Positions 33,274 through 41,546 of a stretch of 64,000 bases of DNA are shown here, in pieces; position 1 is the first letter of the stretch; the number at the start of each line of letters is the position of its first letter. The position numbers and the translations under genes were made by a program. The stretch comes from Blautia massiliensis (ex Durand et al. 2017) (lineage in GTDB: Bacteria; Bacillota; Clostridia; Lachnospirales; Lachnospiraceae), in assembly GCF_001487165.1 (NCBI RefSeq), contig NZ_LN913006.1:1-64000 (forward strand), written 5' to 3'. The notes beneath the pieces were generated by a model. That model did no database searches. It worked only from the letters and a program-made list of their open reading frames with translations, and had not been told where the DNA came from.

Positions 33274-33292
33274 TTTACTTAGGGGGAAGCGT

Positions 33293-34312
33293 ATGAGAAG
33301 ATACAAAAAGAGAATCTCAAGAATTGTGGCGGTTGCGATGCTGTTTGTATTTCTGATAGGAAATTCTAATATGGTACATGCTATGGAAAAGACACAAGTT
33401 GGGTATGCGAGTAAATATATCACAGTGAAAGGTAATAATATGCATCTTGCTTTGTATGGAAAATTGGATGCAAGTGGTGAAAAATTTGCAGATGAAGGAA
33501 AAACCACATTGGTGATGATGCCGGCACTGGGAGTTCCATCACCGCATATCTACTTCAAACCTCTGGCACAATCTTTAGATGAGAGTTTTAACATAGTGAT
33601 TGTAGAGCCGTTTGGATATGGACTTAGTGATGGTGCATCGACTAACCGAACTGTAGATAATATCAATAGTGAATTGAATGCTGCACTGGACACCATGGGA
33701 ATTAAGCAGTGTGTATTGCTGGTACATTCGATTTCTGGAGTATATGGACTCAACTTTGTACAGAATTATCCGGAAAAAGTAAAAGGTTTCATTGCTGTTG
33801 ATAATACGGTATATGATGAAGAACTGGCAGAGGCTATGGAAATGGAAAAGAAATATATGCTGCAGGGAATTGATGAATTTCAGAAAATCAAGAATTCCTT
33901 TTCTTCTTTGGAAGAATTCCAGACGGCACTGAAAACAGATCCAGATAAATATGGGGCAGCATTACCACAGGTTTCCGGGTACACTTATACGGAGAGTGAT
34001 GGGGAGGAATACATTCAGGCATATTCTTTAAGCAGCAACGATACGATTAGAAATGAAGTGAACGGGATGGATCAGTCATTACTCTCTATAAAAAATAAAA
34101 AATTCCCATCGGCACTTCCTGTATTAACTATGATTTCTTCAGAGAATGTACAAAATGTTCCGGCATGGGAGACTGCTCATAGAAATCAATTGGATTTAGA
34201 ATCTGGTAATCACCAGTTATATATTGTAAATGGAGGACATTATATCTGGTATACCAATTTGACTCAGGTTGTGCAGCTTATTAATGAATGGAGAATGGAG
34301 AATCATTTTTAA
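33293..34312 (+). CDS. Secreted alpha/beta hydrolase
   Basis: A 339-residue protein starting 19 bp after metK with a GGGGG site, so probably in one operon. The N terminus (RRYKKRISRIVAVAMLFVFL, then SNMVHAMEK) is a signal peptide or anchor. The fold shows MMPALGVPSPHIYF (oxyanion region), the nucleophile elbow LVHSISGVYG (Ser about 144) and the catalytic His in VNGGHYIWY near the end. It belongs to the broad hydrolase/epoxide-hydrolase-like group; the substrate is unknown. Its co-transcription with metK is odd and could mean a role in resistance or peptide handling. Confidence 0.85.
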   Translation: MRRYKKRISRIVAVAMLFVFLIGNSNMVHAMEKTQVGYASKYITVKGNNMHLALYGKLDASGEKFADEGKTTLVMMPALGVPSPHIYFKPLAQSLDESFNIVIVEPFGYGLSDGASTNRTVDNINSELNAALDTMGIKQCVLLVHSISGVYGLNFVQNYPEKVKGFIAVDNTVYDEELAEAMEMEKKYMLQGIDEFQKIKNSFSSLEEFQTALKTDPDKYGAALPQVSGYTYTESDGEEYIQAYSLSSNDTIRNEVNGMDQSLLSIKNKKFPSALPVLTMISSENVQNVPAWETAHRNQLDLESGNHQLYIVNGGHYIWYTNLTQVVQLINEWRMENHF

Positions 34313-34367
34313 AAGGAATTTGTGTGATGAGATTTCCAAATAAGAGAAAACAGAAGGGAAGTGTAGC

Positions 34368-34769
34368 TTGGGGAAAGTAACTATTTCAACTGTATTGGGA
34401 TACAAAGAATATGTGGCGGAAAATATAAAAAGCATTCTGGGAGAGGATGAAGAAAATTCCGATTTTAGGATTTATCCGGATTATCATAAGATTTATAGAG
34501 GGCAGACGGAGATCGTCTTAACGAAAGCAGAATATGAATTGTTTATGCTTTTGTCAGGGAGACCAGGTGTGATATTTACTAAAGAAAAAATTTTTGAGAT
34601 TCTTTATAACGAGGAGTTGCCGGAAAGCATTGATAATATTGTGTACTGTCTGATATCCAGTATGAGAAAGAAAATCGAACCGGAGCTAAAGCGATGCCGC
34701 TATATTAAAACAGTGAGAGGTGTAGGATATAAATTTGAAGGAAAAAAGATGGACATCTTTCCAGAATAG
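34368..34769 (+). CDS. OmpR-type winged-helix DNA-binding protein without receiver
   Basis: A 133-residue protein starting at TTG 34368 behind GGGAAG. After about 40 residues comes a winged-helix domain: YRGQTEIVLTKAEYELFMLL, GVIFTKEKIFEILY, SIDNIVYCLISSMRKKI and IKTVRGVGYKF. The N-terminal receiver domain of normal response regulators is missing, and upstream frames are closed by stops. It is either a stand-alone regulator, as occurs in some clostridia, or a truncated one. Confidence 0.75.
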   Translation: MGKVTISTVLGYKEYVAENIKSILGEDEENSDFRIYPDYHKIYRGQTEIVLTKAEYELFMLLSGRPGVIFTKEKIFEILYNEELPESIDNIVYCLISSMRKKIEPELKRCRYIKTVRGVGYKFEGKKMDIFPE

Positions 34770-34778
34770 TTGATCTGA

Positions 34779-34815
34779 AGACAGAGGGAATTTTTTAAAA
34801 CCTCTGTCTTTTTTT
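34779..34815 (+). terminator. Terminator after winged-helix gene
   Basis: GACAGAGG (34780-34787) pairs with CCTCTGTC (34801-34808), followed by TTTTTTT. Confidence 0.88.
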
Positions 34816-34862
34816 GTTGCTTTTTTATGCCATCTTGCGTACAGAAGTAGTGAAAGTCACCT

Positions 34863-34969
34863 CCCAAAAAGTATGCTTTTTGATGGGAGATGTAATAGGC
34901 TATTTTTTTATTTCCAAAAAGTATATAAGAAGGTTTTGAGATATGCCAAAATATTTTAAGACTTTTTGG
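34863..34969. repeat. CCAAAAAGT repeats upstream of the resolvase
   Basis: CCCAAAAAGTATG near 34863, CCAAAAAGTATAT near 34914 and the inverted ACTTTTTGGG near 34961. The first forms a hairpin with CTTTTTGATGGG. Repeated dyads directly before a serine resolvase gene resemble res subsites or an autoregulatory operator. Crossover function is inferred. Confidence 0.45.
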
Positions 34970-34991
34970 GAATGTATAAAGGGGGATACGT

Positions 34992-35648
34992 ATGGCATAT
35001 TATGGGTATCACAGAATCAGTACTAAGGAACAACACTTGGACCGAGGTATTATAGAAATAAAGAGGTTCTGTGAAAATCAGAAAATTAAACTGGAAAGTA
35101 TTTTTACAGATAAGATAACCGGTAAAAATTTTGACAGACCACGTTATACCGTTCTTGTGGAAGATGTTTTACGGGTAGGGGATACCCTGATTATTACAGA
35201 GCTGGACAGACTTGGCAGGAACAAGCAGGAGATTTTAAAGCAGCTACGTTTTTTAGAAGAAAAAGGGGTTCGGGTAATGGTATTGGAACTTCCTACCACG
35301 TTGTTTGACCTGTCTCAGATGGAAAATAATCTGGCAAAGATGATGATAGAAACAATCAATAATATGATGATTGAACTCTATGCATCCATGGCACAGGCAG
35401 AGATGGAGAAAAAGGAGAAGCGACAAAAGGAAGGTATGGAGGCAAAAAGGCTTCGGGGTGAATGGGATGAAGTAGGAAGACCACGGGCTATAGAACAGGA
35501 AAAGTTTAACCAGGAATTTATGAGGGTGGTACAAAAGAAGGTAACACCAACACAACTGCAGCGGGAGTTGGGGTTAACTTCTTCTACCTATTATCGGTAT
35601 CGGAAAAACTTTTATGAAAATTTTCCGGAATTTCTTCAATCTGTATAG
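34992..35648 (+). CDS. Serine recombinase (resolvase/invertase family)
   Basis: A 218-residue enzyme. Catalytic Ser is in YHRISTKEQ (Ser10), followed by DKITGKNFDRPRY, LIITELDRLGRNKQEI (catalytic Arg), a long E helix at about 115-145 and a C-terminal HTH (VTPTQLQRELGLTSSTYYRY). Size and layout match small resolvases/invertases, not the large serine integrases. CCAAAAAGT dyads lie just upstream. It may resolve multimers of the circular form or invert a segment. Confidence 0.92.
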   Translation: MAYYGYHRISTKEQHLDRGIIEIKRFCENQKIKLESIFTDKITGKNFDRPRYTVLVEDVLRVGDTLIITELDRLGRNKQEILKQLRFLEEKGVRVMVLELPTTLFDLSQMENNLAKMMIETINNMMIELYASMAQAEMEKKEKRQKEGMEAKRLRGEWDEVGRPRAIEQEKFNQEFMRVVQKKVTPTQLQRELGLTSSTYYRYRKNFYENFPEFLQSV

Positions 35649-35696
35649 GTATGAGGTAATTACTAAGTAAAAGAAAAATTTAAGGAGGCAGATGTT

Positions 35697-35918
35697 ATGA
35701 GTGAACACAGAGAAGGAACATTGTTTTATGATACTGAAACAGGGAGGTATGATATACGTTTTGATTTGGAATCTTTTTATGGAGGACTACATTGCGGGGA
35801 ATGTTTCGATGTAAAGGTGAAAGATGTTTGGGTTCCGGTCCGAATTGAAATGGGAGATGACTGGTATCTGGTTGGACTGAACGTGTCGAGATTAGATGGA
35901 CTGAGAGTACGTATGTAA
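35697..35918 (+). CDS. DUF5348-like small protein
   Basis: A 73-residue protein preceded by AAGGAGG. REGTLFYDTETGRYDIRFD and HCGECFDVKVKDVWVPVRIE fit the DUF5348 group, small proteins common on clostridial mobile elements and of unknown function. It is mostly beta strand. It begins a short run of element genes ending with a recombinase-like fragment. Confidence 0.65.
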   Translation: MSEHREGTLFYDTETGRYDIRFDLESFYGGLHCGECFDVKVKDVWVPVRIEMGDDWYLVGLNVSRLDGLRVRM

Positions 35919-35935
35919 ATAGGAGGATAAGCCTG

Positions 35936-36229
35936 ATGAGGGGAAGCGCAATGAGAGAAAGTGTTACGGATGTTCGCATTATACTGGAATGCTTACAGGA
36001 AGCATATCAAATGGAAGGAGATATGGTACGGTCCGGGAAAAATATTCATGCGACTATGATATATCCATTTGTCCGTATGCTGCAAGAAAAGTGTAGGGAT
36101 TTAACAGAGGAACAGATACATAAGACACTTTGGAAAGAATATGAGATTTCAGGGGCAGACAGGATGTTTGTGGAGAGGGCTTCAAAGATTTTAGAGCCAT
36201 ACGAAGGAGAATCTGAAGATGAGAAATAG
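35936..36229 (+). CDS. Hypothetical protein
   Basis: A 97-residue helical protein (MRESVTDVRIILECLQEAYQ and LTEEQIHKTLWKEYEISGAD) with no recognised motif. AGGAGGATAAGCCTG precedes ATG 35936; ATG 35951 is an alternative. It overlaps the following gene by 11 bp, so the two are co-translated. It might assist the recombinase-like product. Confidence 0.65.
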   Translation: MRGSAMRESVTDVRIILECLQEAYQMEGDMVRSGKNIHATMIYPFVRMLQEKCRDLTEEQIHKTLWKEYEISGADRMFVERASKILEPYEGESEDEK

Positions 36230-36914
36230 TACAATGGAATATAAAGTAAATCAAGCCTATGAAGAACTAAAGCGTTTAATACAGTGGAATCCGAATAGTG
36301 AAGAAAAATTTTTACAGAAAATGGTATGTTTATTGTTACCTGGACAAAGAAAATGTTGGTCAGAGGCTATCCGTGATTTGAGGCAATCTTTTGAAGCTGA
36401 GCAGGGGATGATATTTGTTGAAAAATACAGAGGAAAACTGGAATGGCTGAATAGCATATCTTTGGCAGAACTACAAAGAAAGATAGGAGAAATTTATTTT
36501 GTTGATCATTACAAGATGATAGCAGATCAATTCCTATATAAAAAGGATTTTGAAACTTCCTTATTTTTGAGAATTGCAATGGAAACAGGGATAAGAAGTG
36601 CAGATATTCCATGTATAGAATGGTCCTGTATGCATGGAAAAACTATTATTTTGGAAGAAACCAAAAGAGGAGATTTGTATAAAAAAGTTAATGGAACGTT
36701 TCCTAAGATTTCAACTCAGTCGTTACGGATTATGAAGTTATTGCACAGGAAGCAAGGGAAAATATTCACAAAATCAAACGAGTACTATGTTCGCAAAATT
36801 TCTTGTGCTTGGGGAATGCCTGGGTTTCGTATCCATAGTTTTCGGGATTATAGGAGAAAGATAGAAATGGGAATTACAGCAGGAGTACAAGTTCCAAGGA
36901 TCATTCCATTATAA
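36219..36914 (+). CDS. Tyrosine recombinase-like protein lacking the C-terminal Tyr
   Basis: A 231-residue protein. A SAM-like N-terminal part (residues 1-100) is followed by LFLRIAMETGIRSADIPCIE (first catalytic Arg) and FRIHSFRDYRRK (His-x-x-Arg box). The protein ends about 20 residues later at QVPRIIPL, without the usual second His/Trp and the nucleophilic Tyr, so recombinase activity as read is unlikely. It is either a truncated integrase or a DNA-binding derivative. No frame continuing the family past 36914 was recognised. Confidence 0.65.
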   Translation: MRNSTMEYKVNQAYEELKRLIQWNPNSEEKFLQKMVCLLLPGQRKCWSEAIRDLRQSFEAEQGMIFVEKYRGKLEWLNSISLAELQRKIGEIYFVDHYKMIADQFLYKKDFETSLFLRIAMETGIRSADIPCIEWSCMHGKTIILEETKRGDLYKKVNGTFPKISTQSLRIMKLLHRKQGKIFTKSNEYYVRKISCAWGMPGFRIHSFRDYRRKIEMGITAGVQVPRIIPL

Positions 36915-36978
36915 AGAATAGGCTGGATTGGAAAACGTTATAGGATGCTATATGAGCTGCTGTTGCAGTTCTAGTGAG

Positions 36979-37110
36979 TTTCAATAAAAATACGCAAATA
37001 TAGTATTTGCGTATTTTTTATTGAAATTACAAATATATTTGCAAATAGATTGAATTATGAATAAAAACAATAAAACAAACGCAAATATAAACTTTGCGTT
37101 TGTTTTATTG
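36979..37110. promoter_or_regulatory. Two large inverted repeats before the AbiE-like pair
   Basis: IR1 (36979-37026) pairs TTTCAATAAAAATACGCAAA with TTTGCGTATTTTTTATTGAAA around a tiny loop. IR2 (37068-37110) is an 18-bp perfect repeat, CAATAAAACAAACGCAAA, with loop TATAAAC. Both share CAATAAAA and ACGCAAA. AbiEi antitoxins are known to repress their operon through two inverted repeats, so these are likely its operators. IR1 may also terminate upstream transcripts. Confidence 0.65.
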
Positions 37111-37158
37111 AATTTATAGGTGCTATGTGATATACTACGAAAAGAAAGTAGGTGTAGT

Positions 37159-37929
37159 ATGAATAGCAAAACAGCATTAGAAAAAAAATACGAGATAATC
37201 AAACAAAATCTTGGGAATCAAACTACCTTTTATACAGATGAAGTAATTCCCCTTTTCCCGGAGTTAAAAAAGTCTACTTTATATTGGAATCTTTCTAAAT
37301 TAGTAGAGGCGGGTTACATTAAGAGAGTGCGAAACGGTGTATTTTCCTTCAATGATTTGAAAGGCAGACAGGGAATTATTTTATGTGAAACAGCCCAAAA
37401 ATTGAAAAATTACATGGATGAGCTGGGATTTTATTATTATATATCCGGTTTGGATATTTTGGCAAAATATATGTTACACATACCAGAACAATATCCTGTC
37501 ATTGCATTTATTGAAAAAGCAGCAAAAGAGGAAATATATAACAATTTATTAGCAGAAGGATTTGAGGTGATAGAACCACAATACACGAAAAAAATGTATG
37601 AAGATGCTATGCTTTCAGGTAGCCATAATATGCAGGTGATTTTATACACAACGGAGGATTTTCAGTACAGTAGTGAAGGTCTGGCAAGTATAGAGAAGGC
37701 TTTTGTAGATCTTTATTTTGCAATAACGAGAAATGGATATCCACTATCATTGCAAGAATTGGTAAGAATTTATCAGAATCTCAGCAGATTGGGAAATATA
37801 GATAAAAAGAAGCTGATAACAGTAGCATCAAGAAGGAATATACAATATGATATTCGCTTTATCGTTGAAAATCGGTTTATTACAGATTCGGCAATAGAGT
37901 TTGGAAAAATACTTAGAAGGGAAGAATAA
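37159..37929 (+). CDS. AbiEi-like antitoxin / transcriptional repressor
   Basis: A 256-residue protein; ATG 37159 has GTAGGTG upstream. A winged-helix N-terminal domain (VIPLFPELKKSTLYWNLSKL, VEAGYIKRVRNGVFSF) is followed by a larger C-terminal domain, the layout of AbiEi-family antitoxins, and it lies 3 bp ahead of an AbiEii-like nucleotidyltransferase. Two inverted repeats in the promoter fit its expected autorepression. AbiE is a type IV toxin-antitoxin and phage-abortive system; the match is by architecture and context. Confidence 0.72.
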   Translation: MNSKTALEKKYEIIKQNLGNQTTFYTDEVIPLFPELKKSTLYWNLSKLVEAGYIKRVRNGVFSFNDLKGRQGIILCETAQKLKNYMDELGFYYYISGLDILAKYMLHIPEQYPVIAFIEKAAKEEIYNNLLAEGFEVIEPQYTKKMYEDAMLSGSHNMQVILYTTEDFQYSSEGLASIEKAFVDLYFAITRNGYPLSLQELVRIYQNLSRLGNIDKKKLITVASRRNIQYDIRFIVENRFITDSAIEFGKILRREE

Positions 37930-37932
37930 AAT

Positions 37933-39153
37933 TTGGATTACAAAAAGTTATTTCATAAAGAGGAAGCATTTCAGAGAGAAACCTTTCAGAAGAGAATGGA
38001 AGAATTTGGGTTTAAAAATATGGCAAGAATGGAACTGTTTTTATGGGATCTTGAATTATTCTTGCATATTCAGAAAATACTAGGAGATAAAATAATATTG
38101 AAAGGTGGTGCAGCCACGCAGTTTTATCTGCCAAGGGATGCTCAAAGAACAAGTGTAGACATTGATATGTTATTTTTTGGAACAGAAGAGGAAATAAAGG
38201 AAACATTGAGGAAAATCGAAGAATATTTGGGGACAGAAGACGAATTGTTTTACTTTCATAAACATAGCCCTAAGAATCCGAAAACAAATCTTCCATTACA
38301 TACATATTACATGAAAGTTCCTTCTGTACTATCCAATGCAGAACGTAATATGGATAGAGAGAGTATTCCCTATCAGGAATTAAAAATAGAATTTATTCTC
38401 CAGCCAGAAAAATGGGAATATGAAAGAAGAACGGGAGAAAACATATTTGCAGTAAACAGTTCATGGAACTATCAGATCCTTCCATTGAATTATTTATTTG
38501 CGGATAAGCTCACCACATTAGGTTGTAATACGATTGGCGTACAAAATGAAAGGCTGGATGAACAGGTGAAGCAGTTCTATGATATTATGATGTTGTCCAG
38601 AAACTGTATATCCGAGATGCAATGCTCTGTTGTGAAAGAAAAGTATTTAAAACGGGCAGAACAAGAATGGAATACAAGGAAGATTACACTGGGGAGCACG
38701 CTGGAGAGAAGAGATTATGAACCTAAATATATCGTAGAAGATGTTGAGAAACAGCTTTTGCGTTATCAACAAGCCGATAGCGGTGAAGATGCAGAATTGA
38801 AAAAGTTTATTAATGATTTTCATTCGTTATATTTAAACAGGAAAGTGCAGTATGATCCCAAAACGGTTGCCTGCGGAGCATCACTGGTTCGCTTGATGTA
38901 TGAACTGATGATTTCAGGCATGGGTTGGGATAAAGTAAAACAGGCATTAGAGATTGAAAAAAAATTAGGTATGGAGCATTTATCGGGACCAGAAAAAGGA
39001 CAAAAAATTCGTGAACTCAGAAATCAGTTTATTCAGGAATTTGGTAAAGATTCGGTAATCCCGGCATCAACTTTGAAAGGGAAAGATTTAAAAAGAGTGT
39101 TCTGGGCAATTGTAAATATTGATAATTTAAACAAGATTGAGGGAATGATATAA
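37933..39153 (+). CDS. AbiEii-type nucleotidyltransferase toxin
   Basis: A 406-residue protein with start TTG 37933 (weak site; later ATGs are possible). The nucleotidyltransferase motif is IILKGGAATQFYL followed by TSVDIDMLFFG (Asp-x-Asp, about 73-77). The later LNYLFADKLTTLG and FYDIMMLSRN match the AbiEii/AbiGii family. The C-terminal ~150 residues are helical. AbiEii toxins inhibit growth by modifying tRNA with nucleotides. The gene directly follows the antitoxin and is followed one base later by a metallophosphoesterase. Confidence 0.82.
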   Translation: MDYKKLFHKEEAFQRETFQKRMEEFGFKNMARMELFLWDLELFLHIQKILGDKIILKGGAATQFYLPRDAQRTSVDIDMLFFGTEEEIKETLRKIEEYLGTEDELFYFHKHSPKNPKTNLPLHTYYMKVPSVLSNAERNMDRESIPYQELKIEFILQPEKWEYERRTGENIFAVNSSWNYQILPLNYLFADKLTTLGCNTIGVQNERLDEQVKQFYDIMMLSRNCISEMQCSVVKEKYLKRAEQEWNTRKITLGSTLERRDYEPKYIVEDVEKQLLRYQQADSGEDAELKKFINDFHSLYLNRKVQYDPKTVACGASLVRLMYELMISGMGWDKVKQALEIEKKLGMEHLSGPEKGQKIRELRNQFIQEFGKDSVIPASTLKGKDLKRVFWAIVNIDNLNKIEGMI

Positions 39154-39154
39154 A

Positions 39155-39787
39155 ATGAGATATTATATTGCAGATTTACATTTCTTTCATGAAAATTTGA
39201 ATACAAAAATGGATAAACGTGGATTTGCAAATGTAAATGCAATGAATGATTATATGCTGAAACAGTGGAATAGTAAAGTGCGTAATAGGGATGAAGTTGT
39301 TATCTTAGGGGATTTATCATGGGGGAAATCTGAAGAAACAAACCAGTTGCTTCAGAAATTGAACGGACGTCTATATCTGATACAGGGAAACCATGACCAC
39401 TATGTCAAGGATCCAAACTTCGACAGTTCACGCTTTGAGTGGATTAAAATGTATGAGGAACTTAGCGATAATAAGAGAAAAGTGATACTTTGTCATTATC
39501 CTATTATGTGTTATAACGGACAGTATAAATTGAATGCAGAAGGAAACCCAAAAACCTATATGTTGTATGGACATGTACACGATACGCAGGATCAGAGATT
39601 GCTGGAAAGATTTCAAGGAATCACATCTGAAACAACATTTCTGAATACACAGGGGGAAACACAGCATATTCCATGTAATATGATTAACTGTTTTTGTATG
39701 TATTCAAATTATCAGCCGCTTACTTTGGATGAATGGATTGCGTGTGACAAGAACAGGAAACAAAAGAGCTGCCAGAATGTAAAGTGA
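39155..39787 (+). CDS. Calcineurin-like metallophosphoesterase
   Basis: A 210-residue enzyme with the full metal-binding series: YYIADLHFFH (Asp, His), VVILGDLSWG (Gly-Asp), IQGNHDHY (Asn-His-Asp), LCHYPI (His) and MLYGHVHDT (Gly-His-x-His). It begins one base after the AbiEii gene and may be part of the same operon. The C-terminal tail is basic. The substrate is unknown; phosphodiester or nucleotide cleavage, possibly in defence, is inferred. Confidence 0.88.
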   Translation: MRYYIADLHFFHENLNTKMDKRGFANVNAMNDYMLKQWNSKVRNRDEVVILGDLSWGKSEETNQLLQKLNGRLYLIQGNHDHYVKDPNFDSSRFEWIKMYEELSDNKRKVILCHYPIMCYNGQYKLNAEGNPKTYMLYGHVHDTQDQRLLERFQGITSETTFLNTQGETQHIPCNMINCFCMYSNYQPLTLDEWIACDKNRKQKSCQNVK

Positions 39788-39796
39788 TATGAAAAA

Positions 39797-39820
39797 GAGC
39801 CGTCCAAAACTGGTCGGCTC
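39797..39820. terminator. Bidirectional terminator
   Basis: GAGCCGTCC pairs with GGTCGGCTC around AAAACT, flanked by A and T tracts. It separates the convergent metallophosphoesterase (+) and YkgJ-like (-) genes. Confidence 0.75.
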
Positions 39821-39837
39821 AAAGTATTTATAGTTGT

Positions 39838-40563
39838 TTATGATTTCTTAGGAATGTCAACAGTTCCTAGTGTTTCAATTAAGGATAGGATTGCATCTGA
39901 ATTTTGCTGAAATTGCGTTTGAAAATCTTCTGTAATATCATAGTTCAGATACAGAGTTATCAAAGTAGCATTCCATATTGAAATCATGGTCTTTTCTGAT
40001 ATGTGTTCTTCCAGAAATTGTAGATGTTTGCAGAGTGTTGCCTGTGTTCTTGTCCATGTAAAGAAATAGTCATCTTTTAGTGGAATGTTAAAACTACGAA
40101 ACCATTCTCGGACGGTATGTGTTTCGATTCCGTCTCCGCACTCAGGATTATTAAAGATATATCCAACAGACAGTTCTTCTGGATTTTTCGGAAAACTATC
40201 ATCCGCAGAAAGGGTAAGATACCGACCAATCGGAAACATGGCACAGACAGTCGGTTTTACATCATGAACCAAACATTTCTGATCCTTTAATAAAGGGCAG
40301 CGTTTGACACTTCCTTGTGGTCTCAGGCGGACTATCGGGAAACGGGAGTTACATCCAATATAAGTTTCACAATATTGTTCCAAGGCTTCCGCTGGTGTAA
40401 TTTGAAATTTTTTTGCTATGTTAAACAGATCTTTCGGGGATAAGAGAATATCCTCCCGGTGGATGCAGCACTTTCCGCATTGGGTACAGTGAAATGTAAA
40501 TGTATCATCGAGACCGATTTCTTCATATCCTAATTGTTCTTTTAGTTCTTTTATTGAATTCAT
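39838..40563 (-). CDS. YkgJ-family cysteine cluster protein
   Basis: A 241-residue protein; ATG 40563 lies 7 nt after AAGGAG, better than the ATG at 40569. The metal-binding Cys set is visible: FHCTQCGKCCIHREDILLS, a GCNSRFPIVRL segment, then RCPLLKDQKCLVHDVKPTVC followed by MFPIGRY. YkgJ-type proteins bind zinc or iron clusters and some act on flagellin or protein methylation; the role here is unknown. It is the last gene of the leftward core operon that also holds ligA and the NADAR gene. Confidence 0.85.
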   Translation of the reverse strand: MNSIKELKEQLGYEEIGLDDTFTFHCTQCGKCCIHREDILLSPKDLFNIAKKFQITPAEALEQYCETYIGCNSRFPIVRLRPQGSVKRCPLLKDQKCLVHDVKPTVCAMFPIGRYLTLSADDSFPKNPEELSVGYIFNNPECGDGIETHTVREWFRSFNIPLKDDYFFTWTRTQATLCKHLQFLEEHISEKTMISIWNATLITLYLNYDITEDFQTQFQQNSDAILSLIETLGTVDIPKKS

Positions 40564-40603
40564 AATCATTCTCCTTAAAAAAAATATTTTTATGGCGGTT
40601 CTA

Positions 40604-41350
40604 TTATTTTGTGTCTGAACACATTGCTTTTTCGTATTCTAGGATTTGTTTCCATGTCAACCATTCTGGTTTCCCATCATCCGGAAATTCATTCCAGAGT
40701 TTTTTCATGGCGGCAATTTGTTTGCTTTCATTGTGATAGTACAGATGTCCAGTACAACGGTTTCCGTAATTCAAGTAATACTCACAGTCGCTTTGTAAAC
40801 GACTAAGCATCATGTACTGAAATTCATAAGGATTTTTCGGTTTATCTGTTAAAATTCTAAATGGTTTCCGGATAGGCATATCCGGTTCTCCATCAAATTC
40901 ATTTCCGACTGCAGAGTGCAGATGAGGAATTTCAAAGTCACCAAGTTCTACATCTTTCCACAACTTCCCATATTGATCCTGGTATACCGGGCGAGCCCAT
41001 TCGTCTGTACCAATATAATGAAGAAGACGAGAGGGTTCTTCTGGAATAGAAATCAGTTCATCCGGGGACATAATCACTTCATCCAAAGCAAGATCATCCA
41101 GTTTTTTTGGCATATTGTAAAGAGAAGAAAAGCGTTCCTCTAGTTTCCGAATGTCTGCTTCAGACTCAGGAAAATCAAAGCAACAGTGAATATCAGGAGT
41201 CAGATTGTCGGTTTCTTTATCTTCGCCGGTATGAATTTCCAAAATAACACCATCCAATCCTGCATAATCGCTGGCATCGGTTGTCCGCACACGTTGTCCA
41301 GGTTTGAAGATGACATCTCCCCATTGTAATTCAGTTGTTGTATTGTTCAT
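40604..41350 (-). CDS. Hypothetical protein
   Basis: A 248-residue protein with a good AAGAAAGGAAG site. The first 40 residues (ELQWGDVIFKPGQRVRTTDA, then GLDGVILEIHTG) read like a KOW/SH3-type beta barrel. The middle contains SPDELISIPEEPSRLLHY, and the C-terminal part has HLYYHNESKQIAAMKKLWNE followed by FPDDGKPEWLTW, a pattern seen in polyvalent plasmid proteins. I do not recognise a named family. Confidence 0.7.
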   Translation of the reverse strand: MNNTTTELQWGDVIFKPGQRVRTTDASDYAGLDGVILEIHTGEDKETDNLTPDIHCCFDFPESEADIRKLEERFSSLYNMPKKLDDLALDEVIMSPDELISIPEEPSRLLHYIGTDEWARPVYQDQYGKLWKDVELGDFEIPHLHSAVGNEFDGEPDMPIRKPFRILTDKPKNPYEFQYMMLSRLQSDCEYYLNYGNRCTGHLYYHNESKQIAAMKKLWNEFPDDGKPEWLTWKQILEYEKAMCSDTK

Positions 41351-41505
41351 GTAATTCTTCCTTTCTTGATGGGAATTGGCATTGACAAAAGAGGGAATAG
41401 AATAAATCCATACCCCTTTTCCGTAACATCACATCTATGCCAATTCTCATAAATTCATAAATTTTCACTAATTCAGTGCTGTGTTTTTCGTGATCCTTCT
41501 AAATA

Positions 41506-41537
41506 AAAAGAGACCACTCGCAAGTAGTCTCTTCGTA
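41506..41537 (-). terminator. Terminator after AAA/DUF4143 gene
   Basis: On the - strand AAGAGACTACT pairs with AGTGGTCTCTT around TGCG, followed by TTTATTTA. It starts about 10 bp past the stop of the gene at 41547. Confidence 0.85.
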
Positions 41538-41546
41538 AACATAAAT

